Assembly: GCA_002245135.1 (NCBI GenBank)
Contig: NGBS01000871.1
Coordinates: 434,001 to 498,000, forward strand
Direction of reading: 5' to 3'
Origin: Proteromonas lacertae
Lineage: Eukaryota > Sar > Bigyra > Opalinata > Proteromonadidae
Length of the DNA stretch: 64,000 bases
Shown here: positions 1-10,400 of the stretch, one piece after another
How positions within the stretch are numbered: position 1 is the stretch's first letter
Layout: the number at the start of each line of letters is the position of its first letter
The notes under the pieces: generated by a model
Seen by the model: the letters and a program-made list of their open reading frames with translations, nothing else
Told to the model about the DNA's origin: nothing
Database searches by the model: none
Translations under genes and position numbers: made by a program

Positions 1-3000
1 AATGATAATGGTGTTTTCTGTTATGGAAAGTTACTAAAAGCAATTATGAATGGTTATGTTGTAATTATTGAAAATACTCATTTATTGGATAGGAATGTTT
101 TATTAGTATTGAATATATTATCAAATCCAGAAATTAAATCATTTAAATATTATGATAAAGACATTTTAGTAAACGATGGATTTAGATTATTGTTTCTATA
201 TACAACATCAACAACAATTGAAAATAATAAAGAGATTATTCAACTAAGTAATATTATATCTCCATATACAAAATATATTTATCTTCCATCATTTTCTGAT
301 GAAGAAAAAGAACAAATATTAAATGAATACAAAGTCTTATATGATAATGAATTATTTTCAATGACTCAGATTTATTATTTGACAGAAATTAAGAAAGAAT
401 TGAAAATTAAAGATGAAGAATTCCCACTTTTAGTATCACTGTTTCTACCTGAAGAGAAAATTAGTATTTTGGGGAATATTTACAATAATAAAGAAAGAAT
501 TGAAAGATTTTTGAGTGAGAAAGTTAAAATAGAAAAATCATATTTAGTTAAAGAAGGATTTAAAGTGAGTGTAGATGATGATGAAATGAAATATTCAAAA
601 GATATTGAATATTTGGAAGTATTATTTCGATTAAAGATAGTCGATAAAGTGAAGAAACCAACATTGATTTGCTATAATGATATATCTCAAGTGTATACTG
701 TCAATGATAGCATTTTGTTAGATATGAATTATCCATTTAATAAAGAAGAATTATTTGGTAAAAGTGAGTATAAAACAAAATATGAATTAATAAATATGAA
801 AATGGATGATGAAAATGAATTTAATGAAATGATTAATAATGTAGTTGATAATAGTAAAAATGAAAAAGATAGAATATTCTTTTATAATTCAGGATATATA
901 ACATCTAGTTTGTGTAATTTCAAACCTATAGTAATGAATGATATTGATTTCATAACTAATAATTGCATTAATGAGTTTATTGGATTATTACATTATTCAG
1001 AAGGTAGTATTTTAACAAATGGTACTTGTTCTATAGCTATAACTGAAGAATTGACTGAAAGTTATGAAACTAAGAATGATCGTTCAAAAGCATATTACAA
1101 TAAAAAGTATATGTTGACTGGAACAATTCAAAAAGAAAGACTATTTGGTTATGAATTGAAAGATAAATTTCTACATATTTATTCTAATCATAGTAATAGT
1201 TATTACAATAATATGAATATGCTTTATAAAGATTGTTTTATAAAGGAAGGAACATTAGTTGGATTTATTCATTATGTTATATCAAATGAAGAAGAAAGAA
1301 AATTCTTTGAAGATTATCTACATTTAGAAGAATTGTTGGATAAAAAGAAATGTAAAATGTTATTAAAAATACATTTCAATAATGATTTAGTAGAATTATT
1401 TAAGAGTGTACATTTCCAAGAATCTTTCTATTTTGCATCATCAACAGTGAAAATGATGGTTTCATTACTAATATCAATAAGTAAATCTACTCCATTAATA
1501 ATGGAAGGATCTTTTGGAATAGGGAAAACTTTATTAACTGATTTGATACTTAAGTCATTGAATAAGAAGTATGAATTTATTACAATCAATGAATCAACAG
1601 ATACAAAAGAGATTATAATGAATTATAAAAGAATAATCGATAAATATATGAAAGAAGAGGAAGTTGATGGTGATGATGATGATAGTGATAGTAATGATGA
1701 TAGAATTACTGAATTGTTTATTGTAATTGATGGTATAAATGATTCAATATCAACTGCCACTTTTCTATTAATAACACAATTGTTTAATAGATGTATTACA
1801 TTTAAAGGATTTGAAACAATTAGAATACCAGATTATTTGAAAGTAAATAATATACTGATATGTGATTCAAACTATAATATGAATAATAGTTATAACAAAT
1901 CGAAGATTACTCAAAGCATTAAGAATTTTGCTATCATGAATCACATCTTGTATTATGGAGATATAGGAATAAAAGAAAAGGAAATAATTGAGATATTTAA
2001 ATCTGAGTATAAGAGGAAAATGATTAATAGAAGAATAGTAGAAGAAGATGTATTAGAAAATGCTGTGAAACAATATATTGCATCTTATTCAAGACAAGGA
2101 TTGATGTTTAATCTAAACACTATTAGTAATATTGATTTACAAACAATCATGAAAAACTTCTTAAAAGAAACTCAAACAGTTAAAAGATATTACGAAATTG
2201 AAAGATTATTAACTACTCAAGAAAAGAAATTAATACGACAAATTGATTATGTGATGAAACAGAGAAAGACTGTGTGTGTATATGGAGATACTCCTTCTGG
2301 AAAACATTATATTTTGTCAATGTTATATAACAATGCTATTTTTATTAATAATGAAAATGATTTAACCAAATATTTTGAATGTTGCAAAGAAGAAAATTTA
2401 AAAAATGACACAATTAATACAATAATAATATCAAACATTTATCCAAAATCTAAAGAAGTTTTCTTACTATTAAAAAGACTTATAGATAATAGTAATGATA
2501 ATAAGATATTTGTCTATAGTACTAATAATTCATGTACTATTCCCAAGATTATAAGAAATAATAACCTGATAATAGAATGTGATACTTTGAATCAGTTAAA
2601 TGAAGTGAAAGATCTTTGTGTCATTTCACAAAAGATAAACAAAGTTTTTAATTTCAATAAAAATAATGAAAGAAACAATAACATGTATTTCTGTAAAGGT
2701 GTTCAGTTTATCATTCAAGGTGATTGTAAATATGAATATATATATGGATGTAGAAAAGAAGAACGAGATATTAGAATCAATAAAAAGTCTTTCATTAATA
2801 TAAATACATGTCAATATACAGCTGGTATAAATCTAGAACAAAGTTACATGCCAAATATCCAACATAGAATTGAATGTCAAAGAGTGGAAATATCATGTGA
2901 TGAAGCACAGTGTTATTATGATTGTAGTAATATGATAAATGATTTAATGAAGAATAATAAAGTAGAATATAAATTACATTATAAAAGGATATTAGAAAAA

Positions 3001-5625
3001 TTGTATTTTGATCTATCAAAAACCTGTAATGATTATTTAGAAAAGAAAGATGATATTATTAACTATTTCTATGGTTTTATGAATAAATTAGCAGAAAAAA
3101 TGAATATGACAAAAGAAATTCCTGCAATTGAAAGAGATTTGCATGTTCATAATTTTGTGGAAGAAGAAACATTGAAGAATTCAATAAAGAATATAATGGA
3201 TTTATTGAAAGCTAAGAAGGTGGTAAATAAAGTAATACAATTAGATCCATATTTGGATTTATGCAATTGTAGAAAATATAATGAATTAAATTTAAAATTT
3301 AGTTATGGAGATTATTTGAAAAGATTTAAAGAAAAAGATGATAGTTTAGATATTGATACAATACTTGCTCTTGAAGTAAAAGATTGGGATTGTAAGATAG
3401 AAAGAGGTAGAAATATTCCATTTGTTTATTTTATGGTGCAAAAGAAATTTGATAAGAATGTTAGAGATGGTAGCAATGATAAGAATCGTGGTATATATGA
3501 AATAATATATAACAGTAAATTTCTACCATTTGAAGAAAAACTGAAGTTTTTGATAAACTCCAAATTTGATAATAATAAACAAAAAACAGATGATCTTCAT
3601 AATCCAAAGGCAATTGTAAACTATTTTTGTATAAATAAAGCAAAAGTGAATGATTTAAATGACATTATCAATGAATACTCTCTAGAAGAAGTAATAAAGA
3701 ATTTTGATAATTATATACATTCAGAAGATAATAATAATAGTCAGAACAATAACAATAATGATAGTACCAATAGAAGTGACTGTAATAAAGAAATCCGTTA
3801 TGATATAGAAATGAAAAGAATTGATAGTATAAGAAATAAAATAGATAATGTGGAATTCAGTTGTTCAAGTAATTATCCAGAGCTGTATAAATTACATCAT
3901 AGAAATATAATGAATAATAAAAATACTGATTATTATGATGATTGTATCAGGTATATTCAGCATACTGCTTTAGTATTGATTTCTAAACTAAAGTATTCAA
4001 TGAAATATACTCCAGATAGAAGAGAAATAAAATGTTTAACTATAATAATTGATTTATCTGTATCTCATAATGATAAATATCACATTAACACTAAAAGGAG
4101 TATGTGTTCTGCTTTAGTTGTTTTACTATGCCAAGAATTAGGTATAAAATGTAGAATAATAACTACAATTGCAAGAGGTAAAAGCTTTATAATCAGTGAT
4201 GATGATGAAGGCAATTATTATGAGAAATGTTATGATATATTTGATTTAAATGATTTTAATAAATGTAAATCATCAACACCTTTAGATGTTTTTGAATATT
4301 TTAGAAATGGGAATAGTGATGTTGTGATGAATGAAGATTCAAAATATATAATCATTTCAAATTGTTTTAATGAGCAAATATTATGCGATAATAAAACTAG
4401 TAAAGAATTCTTTAACAGTCATATAAATGATCTATTTGTAATGTGGTTAAAATGTGAAGGTATGAATGATGAGATAGATATGAAAATTGGGGATTATTTA
4501 TACAATAATTTTGATGAAAAGCAAATATTAGAGATTAGATTATTTGATGATTTTAGAAATGAACAATTCTCTAATAAACTCATACAGTATTACAGTGATT
4601 TACTATTCAATAATTTAAAATGTAATGAAGAAAAAAAAGCTGTAAATCTTAAAATAGAATGTAATGAAACTAAAAACCGTAAAAAAATGGAATATCCAGT
4701 AGTAAAAAATGAATTTAGAATTGCTAAATGCAACAATTTTATTAGCAATTGTATTGTTTATGATAAAGTAATTGAGTTAGAAAAACCAGTTAAGAAGATG
4801 ACAGTCAAAAAATCACAAACAAAATATGACTATAATGCATATAGAAATAGTACTTCGAAATTATTAAGTGAAAATATAAAACGATTCCTTATTAATAACA
4901 ATAATTCAAAATATGAAATTAATGAAAGTAATTATAATAATCATCATATATCAATATGTATTGATGCTTCATCTTCAGCTTGTTCATCCATTAATGTTAC
5001 TTATACAATTCAATTAGTAACAAATCTTCTTACATCTTTGTATGATTTGAGTATATCAGTTGTTGATATTTGGATTTGTTATTGTAATGACATAATCCCA
5101 ATAATAATAGGTTATTCAATTAAAGAAGCTTTAAATGACACTGTGTTAAATAATATCATCTATTTCCTTCAAAAGCAGCATAAGAGCATACAGGAAATAA
5201 ACAAAGACACATTCTATAAGACAATCAATTCAGCTATATCAAATCTTCAACAATCAAACTTACCTTCAACATTGTTTATCCTAACAAATGGAGATAAATA
5301 CAAAAAGGATGAAATAAAGAATTTGATTTCTTTATCTTCAAGTGGTATATTTGGTAAACCAATAAACACTGTTGGAATTGGATGTGGGTATTATATTTAT
5401 GGAGTTGAAGATTTATTCCCATATTTCATATGGAATTCAAACCCAAATCGCATTAGTGATTGTTTTGGATTTATTGCGAATGGAATGAGTGTAAATGAAT
5501 GTAAAGCAGAATATAATGTGATATGTCCATTTAAATATCGAAATGAAGTTATAATGTTAAACAAAAATTTAGGAATTGATAAAGAATTGTTAGATGACTT
5601 AATAATAAATCTAAATAGAGATTAA
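1..5625 (+). CDS. Giant AAA+ ATPase with two C-terminal VWA domains (midasin-like), 5' end outside window
   Basis: The frame is open from base 1, so the N-terminus lies upstream; the first ATG in the window is at 46. The fragment begins with a Walker-B-like strand (VVIIENTHLLD) of one AAA module. A second module has Walker A GSFGIGKT (near nt 1505) and Walker B FIVIDGIN (near 1720). A third has GDTPSGKH (near 2285). The C-terminus holds two VWA-like folds, each with an intact metal-site motif DxSxS: DLSVS (near nt 4045) and DASSS (near 4965). AAA modules followed by a MIDAS/VWA domain are the hallmark of midasin, the AAA protein of 60S ribosome maturation, but midasin has only one VWA and a long acidic linker that is not seen here. 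It could equally be another dynein-like or RNF213-like AAA protein. The visible 5.6 kb has no intron. The stop is at 5623-5625. Confidence 0.6.
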   Translation, partial: NDNGVFCYGKLLKAIMNGYVVIIENTHLLDRNVLLVLNILSNPEIKSFKYYDKDILVNDGFRLLFLYTTSTTIENNKEIIQLSNIISPYTKYIYLPSFSDEEKEQILNEYKVLYDNELFSMTQIYYLTEIKKELKIKDEEFPLLVSLFLPEEKISILGNIYNNKERIERFLSEKVKIEKSYLVKEGFKVSVDDDEMKYSKDIEYLEVLFRLKIVDKVKKPTLICYNDISQVYTVNDSILLDMNYPFNKEELFGKSEYKTKYELINMKMDDENEFNEMINNVVDNSKNEKDRIFFYNSGYITSSLCNFKPIVMNDIDFITNNCINEFIGLLHYSEGSILTNGTCSIAITEELTESYETKNDRSKAYYNKKYMLTGTIQKERLFGYELKDKFLHIYSNHSNSYYNNMNMLYKDCFIKEGTLVGFIHYVISNEEERKFFEDYLHLEELLDKKKCKMLLKIHFNNDLVELFKSVHFQESFYFASSTVKMMVSLLISISKSTPLIMEGSFGIGKTLLTDLILKSLNKKYEFITINESTDTKEIIMNYKRIIDKYMKEEEVDGDDDDSDSNDDRITELFIVIDGINDSISTATFLLITQLFNRCITFKGFETIRIPDYLKVNNILICDSNYNMNNSYNKSKITQSIKNFAIMNHILYYGDIGIKEKEIIEIFKSEYKRKMINRRIVEEDVLENAVKQYIASYSRQGLMFNLNTISNIDLQTIMKNFLKETQTVKRYYEIERLLTTQEKKLIRQIDYVMKQRKTVCVYGDTPSGKHYILSMLYNNAIFINNENDLTKYFECCKEENLKNDTINTIIISNIYPKSKEVFLLLKRLIDNSNDNKIFVYSTNNSCTIPKIIRNNNLIIECDTLNQLNEVKDLCVISQKINKVFNFNKNNERNNNMYFCKGVQFIIQGDCKYEYIYGCRKEERDIRINKKSFININTCQYTAGINLEQSYMPNIQHRIECQRVEISCDEAQCYYDCSNMINDLMKNNKVEYKLHYKRILEKLYFDLSKTCNDYLEKKDDIINYFYGFMNKLAEKMNMTKEIPAIERDLHVHNFVEEETLKNSIKNIMDLLKAKKVVNKVIQLDPYLDLCNCRKYNELNLKFSYGDYLKRFKEKDDSLDIDTILALEVKDWDCKIERGRNIPFVYFMVQKKFDKNVRDGSNDKNRGIYEIIYNSKFLPFEEKLKFLINSKFDNNKQKTDDLHNPKAIVNYFCINKAKVNDLNDIINEYSLEEVIKNFDNYIHSEDNNNSQNNNNNDSTNRSDCNKEIRYDIEMKRIDSIRNKIDNVEFSCSSNYPELYKLHHRNIMNNKNTDYYDDCIRYIQHTALVLISKLKYSMKYTPDRREIKCLTIIIDLSVSHNDKYHINTKRSMCSALVVLLCQELGIKCRIITTIARGKSFIISDDDEGNYYEKCYDIFDLNDFNKCKSSTPLDVFEYFRNGNSDVVMNEDSKYIIISNCFNEQILCDNKTSKEFFNSHINDLFVMWLKCEGMNDEIDMKIGDYLYNNFDEKQILEIRLFDDFRNEQFSNKLIQYYSDLLFNNLKCNEEKKAVNLKIECNETKNRKKMEYPVVKNEFRIAKCNNFISNCIVYDKVIELEKPVKKMTVKKSQTKYDYNAYRNSTSKLLSENIKRFLINNNNSKYEINESNYNNHHISICIDASSSACSSINVTYTIQLVTNLLTSLYDLSISVVDIWICYCNDIIPIIIGYSIKEALNDTVLNNIIYFLQKQHKSIQEINKDTFYKTINSAISNLQQSNLPSTLFILTNGDKYKKDEIKNLISLSSSGIFGKPINTVGIGCGYYIYGVEDLFPYFIWNSNPNRISDCFGFIANGMSVNECKAEYNVICPFKYRNEVIMLNKNLGIDKELLDDLIINLNRD

Positions 5626-5828
5626 TTACAGTAATTACTATTATTATTATTAATATTTCAATTTTGTGGGTAAGAAATAATTTTGATGAAAATTTTTTGA
5701 TAACCAGAAATCTCAAAAGAAATCATCCTTCATTTTCATCGTATGTATAAATTATTGCCTTTTTATAACAATCATTATAATTATTTTTCTCTTATCTTTG
5801 GATTTATGATAATAACAATTCATAGACC

Positions 5829-7282
5829 ATGTTTAGTCGTTTCAATCGTTTCTCAAGCTGTTTGCGTGTTGCAGAAAAAAGTTTTAGAAGTTCAATGAGA
5901 ATGTTCTCAACAAAGAGTATGTTTTGATGCAATAATACATCTAGATCAAAGAACCTCAAGCTCATTTGGTTATTTTGCTGGTGCTGCATGTTTTACAGCA
6001 GGTATTTTAGGTGCTTATGCATTTGCCGAAGAAAAGAAAACCAACAACTTTGTATGTAAAGATCCAAGATGTCCATGTAAGAACTGGAAGAAAGATTCCT
6101 ATAAGACTCATCCATGTACTATTAAAAAGAGTTTTGTACCAGGATGTCACGAGTTGAGATTATTCTCAGGAAGTTCAAATCCTTCACTTGCTCAAAAGAT
6201 TGCTGATTGTTTAGGTTTAGATTTAGGTAATATGCAATCAAGTAAATTCAATGATGGTGAGATTAGTATCAAATTAAACGAAAATGTAAGAGGAAAAGAT
6301 GTATACTGTGTTCAATCAACCAACAAACCAGTAGCTAATAATATAATCGAATTATTATTAATGATTTCAACATTACGTCGATCAAGTGCAAAAAGAGTTA
6401 CAGCCGTTATACCATTTTACAGTTACAGACGTAATATGCAAGCTGGAGTTGGATTGAATGAAGATTCAGGATTTATATTCAGTAGTGCATCTGAAATAGC
6501 AAAAGTATTTTGTGAATCATTTCTAATTTTATAGATGTTGGAAGTGATGGGAGTTGATTCTGTAATATTAGTGGATATGTTATGTAAAGAATCGCTTGGC
6601 ATGGTTGATGGAAGTTTCTTCAGTTCTCAAACACCAGTTGAATCATTTAATAGTAGTAAATTGTGTGTTGATTATTATTCCAAAATTGTATATATATTTC
6701 TTAATATTTATTATTTTATTTTATTTATTAGCTTGATCCAAAGAGGAGACTGATATTAGTTGCTCCAAATGCTCGAGCCATGAGTCAAGCCCATGATATA
6801 ATGAATGGATTCCAATCACTTGATCCAAATTGGAATATCAGTGTAGCACAAACTGTATTTAATAAAGTAGATGGAGATGAAGCTGATGAAAGTGATAGAG
6901 TATATTTATTATTGTTTATTATTATTAGATTCAAGATTTCTTATCAGATTTCCATGATTGTAATGTCTTAATTGTAGATCATGCTGTCAGTACAGGATAT
7001 AGACTAAGATCAGTCAGTGAGTTGATTAAATCGAAAGGAGGTGATAATATATATTCTTATACACCTAATGGTTTATTCTCAACTGCTGATTGCTTAGAAG
7101 TATTGAGAGAAAGTCCAATTAAGAAAGTATTGACTACTGATACAGTTTATATTGATGATTGGAAGAAAAGAGCTTGTCCTAAGATTGATGTAGTTTCTGT
7201 AGCTAGTGATATTGCTGAGATTATCAAATGTCAACATTACGTACATAAAATACCATATCATGAACCAGAAAAAGATGAATAA
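5829..7282 (+). CDS. PRPP synthetase family protein with mitochondrial-type N-terminal extension, probably inactive
   Basis: Spliced as 5829-5916, 5945-6504, 6535-6687, 6732-6899 and 6929-7282, with introns of 28, 30, 44 and 29 nt (GTAT...TAG). The core aligns with ribose-phosphate pyrophosphokinase from LRLFSGSSNPSLAQKIAD through VTAVIPFYSYRR to the C-terminus. Catalytic features of active PRPS are altered. The DLHA histidine region reads DMLCKESLG. The PRPP-binding VDDxxDTxGT loop reads VDHAVSTGYR. The flexible GGxKR loop reads NARAMSQA. This suggests a PRPS-associated-protein-like pseudoenzyme. About 95 extra N-terminal residues form an Arg/Ser-rich amphipathic presequence (MFSRFNRFSSCLRV), then a hydrophobic stretch near FGYFAGAACFTAGILGAYAF and a Cys-rich linker. 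That layout suggests inner-membrane anchoring. The family call is firm; inactivity and location are inferred. Confidence 0.85.
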
Positions 7283-7492
7283 ACAAAATAATAATATATT
7301 ATTGACCTTTTCTTGTGAAATGTGTATGTTAGTAGAATAAACTCTTTTTAAAACAAATATTTTATTACTTTCAAATAGGTGATTATCAATTATAACAATA
7401 ACAACACTATTTCTCTTCTGAATCTTTAATAAAAAAGAATAATTCTTTAATGTTCTTTTATAGCCGTTTTATTAAAAATTATTAAAATCGTT

Positions 7493-10400
7493 ATGCATTT
7501 TAAGTCAAGGATAGCTCTAACAGGGTTATTTCTTTTGGTTTTATCAGGCGCATTTGCGTCTGTTGAACGCTTAGGTAAAGGAGGAGGATATAAAGACGAT
7601 GTTAAGAAAAATCGAGGTTTATCAGGTAGTATTTACCAATTAGAAGGGGGGCAACGTGATATGGTCACTTCTGGTCCAATTGATATAGCTGCTGAAGTAG
7701 AAAGGATTTATGGTAAAGAAGAATTAACACTAAGATATACTGTGAATGACAATACACCCCAGTCTTTTAGATTATTTAATGGTGCTTCAAATGTGGTTTT
7801 AGTAGCTAATTTAGAACTAGTAGTGGAGATAGATGATAAAAGATCTGACAAAACAAGCCCAATTAAGTTTGGAACAAATGGTATATTCGATGCATTACCA
7901 AAATTGAAGAAGATGGCTCATGTAACAGTTAGATTCACTTCAGATGTGTCAATTGATCTTACTACTGGTAATAAAGGTATTATTGCTAATAGTATTACAA
8001 TCAGTAAAGATTCATCCTACTCAACCAAACAAATCCTTCAAGATATTGGTATATATTTCACTAACAAAGACAAACCAATCACATTAACAGCTAGTATTTT
8101 GAATGATGGTTCAGCTTTACTATTTGGTAGTATAACCTATGGTGAAGTATTAAATGATGATTATTATTTCTCTGGATTATTTGTAATTGGTGATAACTTG
8201 ATTGTTTCTAGAAGCTCTGATAATAAACAACAACTATCTTTTAGTTTGGTTAATAAAGACTTACAATCCAAAATATCTCACTACATATTTGATGTGAATA
8301 CATTAACAGTAACCGATGTATCAACAACTAGTTTAATCTTCAATTTATTAAGTTATACTAATGTTGGAGTGAAGAATTCATTCATATTGATTAGAGAAGG
8401 ATTAGATAATCCATCTTCATCTAACTCTGTAACAATCAACAGTATATCATTTGTTTCCAAAGTTATTGATAACACTTGGATTGATATTAAAATAAAATCC
8501 ATTCAAATGTTATCTACTTTCAATGCAATATCATCTGCTAGTGATTCTTTTGAGAATAGTTATTTGATACTAAGAGTAACAAGTGATGCAATTATCCAAT
8601 ATCAATCAATTTATTATCTAGGATCTGCATTTGCTGGTTTAATTAAAAATAGTTATATTCAATTAATTGAATTTACTTCTACTGTAGAACCAAAATTATC
8701 ATCATCATCATTAGCAAGTGGTAGTAAAGGATATCTTATTGGAAATGGTAAAATAATAACAGGTATTGAAAAAATAGAAGAAGATGCATTTATAAATGAT
8801 GCAAGTACTAAATTAACAGGATATTTAGTTGGACAAGATTCCTCAGGCAAATCAGTAATATATTTGAAATTAATGCCTTATTATAACTCTAAATATATCG
8901 TTGATGTTTATAAAACATTTGTTAAGACTGGAATAGAGTTTAATAAAGATGACAAATATTTGAAAATAAATAATGTAATTGTATATGATGAATATGATGA
9001 AAATGTAGTGTTTAATAATGCTGGAGAAAGACATGATAATTTCGTGTATGTTGGACTTTTATATCCACCATCTGAAGATGTTACTATCAATGGAGAATGT
9101 AGTGGAGATGCTGATCAAATAGACTGCAATGCAGATCCTCATACATTTAATTATGACAGATATATGATTGATAGTACATATTCCTTACCTTTAAAAATTC
9201 CAGAATCTTCAACGAAAGTATGTATAGAAGTAACAACTGAAAGTGTTGAAGTTACTTTTGATGGATTTAGTAAGAAGATTTGTCATACTTTATACAATGC
9301 TAATTATGTTCCTACAATTCCACCAGGTGGTTTAGAATGTACTGAAGGTGAAAAATGTAAATTCAGTATTAACCTAAAAGGAATAGCCACTGGTATGTTT
9401 TCAAGTACTGTTACTATATCTGGTGGAGAACCATTTAATTCTGGAACTGCTTTTTGTGGAGTTTCTTATTGTTCATTAGATTTTACATATCCTCGTAATA
9501 ATATTGATGATGATGATATATATCAAGTAGAACTTTTTGTGAAAATAAAATTTATAGGAATTAATAGTGGTACAGGTACAATTAAAGTCAATGTTCATGA
9601 TGCAGATACATCTGGAATAACTGCAAGAGTAGTGGTAAATGAAAATAGTGCAATAGAAGATAATGTTGCAACAGTGTATTTCAAATTAGATACAATTCCA
9701 TTCAATCCAGTTACTATTAATTATATTTGTCCATCAAGTTTGAAATGTGAAAGTGATGGTTTAAATGATATAAGTGATATGACAGAACATAGTGTAACAG
9801 TTAAGAGAGAATATACCACTATTTATGATTATAGTAAAGAAAATACTGTGTTTACAATGATGTTTTTATCTAGTACTTCAAATGACTTAAAATATGCGAA
9901 TGTAAAACCATCAGATCAAACAATTACCGTAAAGAATGACTTAAAACCTGAAATAATAATTACTGAGAAATCCATAAGTTATGAATGTGGTCAAAGTGAT
10001 TCTCCTAAATACCATATATCTTATAGAAGAACTCCCAAAACATCAATAGTAATAACACCCAAATATGATGTAGAAAACTTGAATGTAAAACCAAATAGTG
10101 GAGTATTACAAGATGGTAAAAATGAGTTGATAATCTCAGTAGATCCAATAAAAGTTTGTCGAGGAAATGTATCTTATGAAATAACTCATAGAATCGAAAC
10201 AGAAGATGAATTATATAAGAATGTAGAAATTGGTTCAATAATGTTTAATAACATAGTTTATGAGAATCAATTAGATCTTACATCTCCTCCAGTATTACAA
10301 TATGTGAGTGAAAGTGACACAAGCTATACTTTGAATATTGAATTTGATAAAAAATGTTTTATAGATAATGTAGTTATAAATCAAGAATTTGATTGTACAA

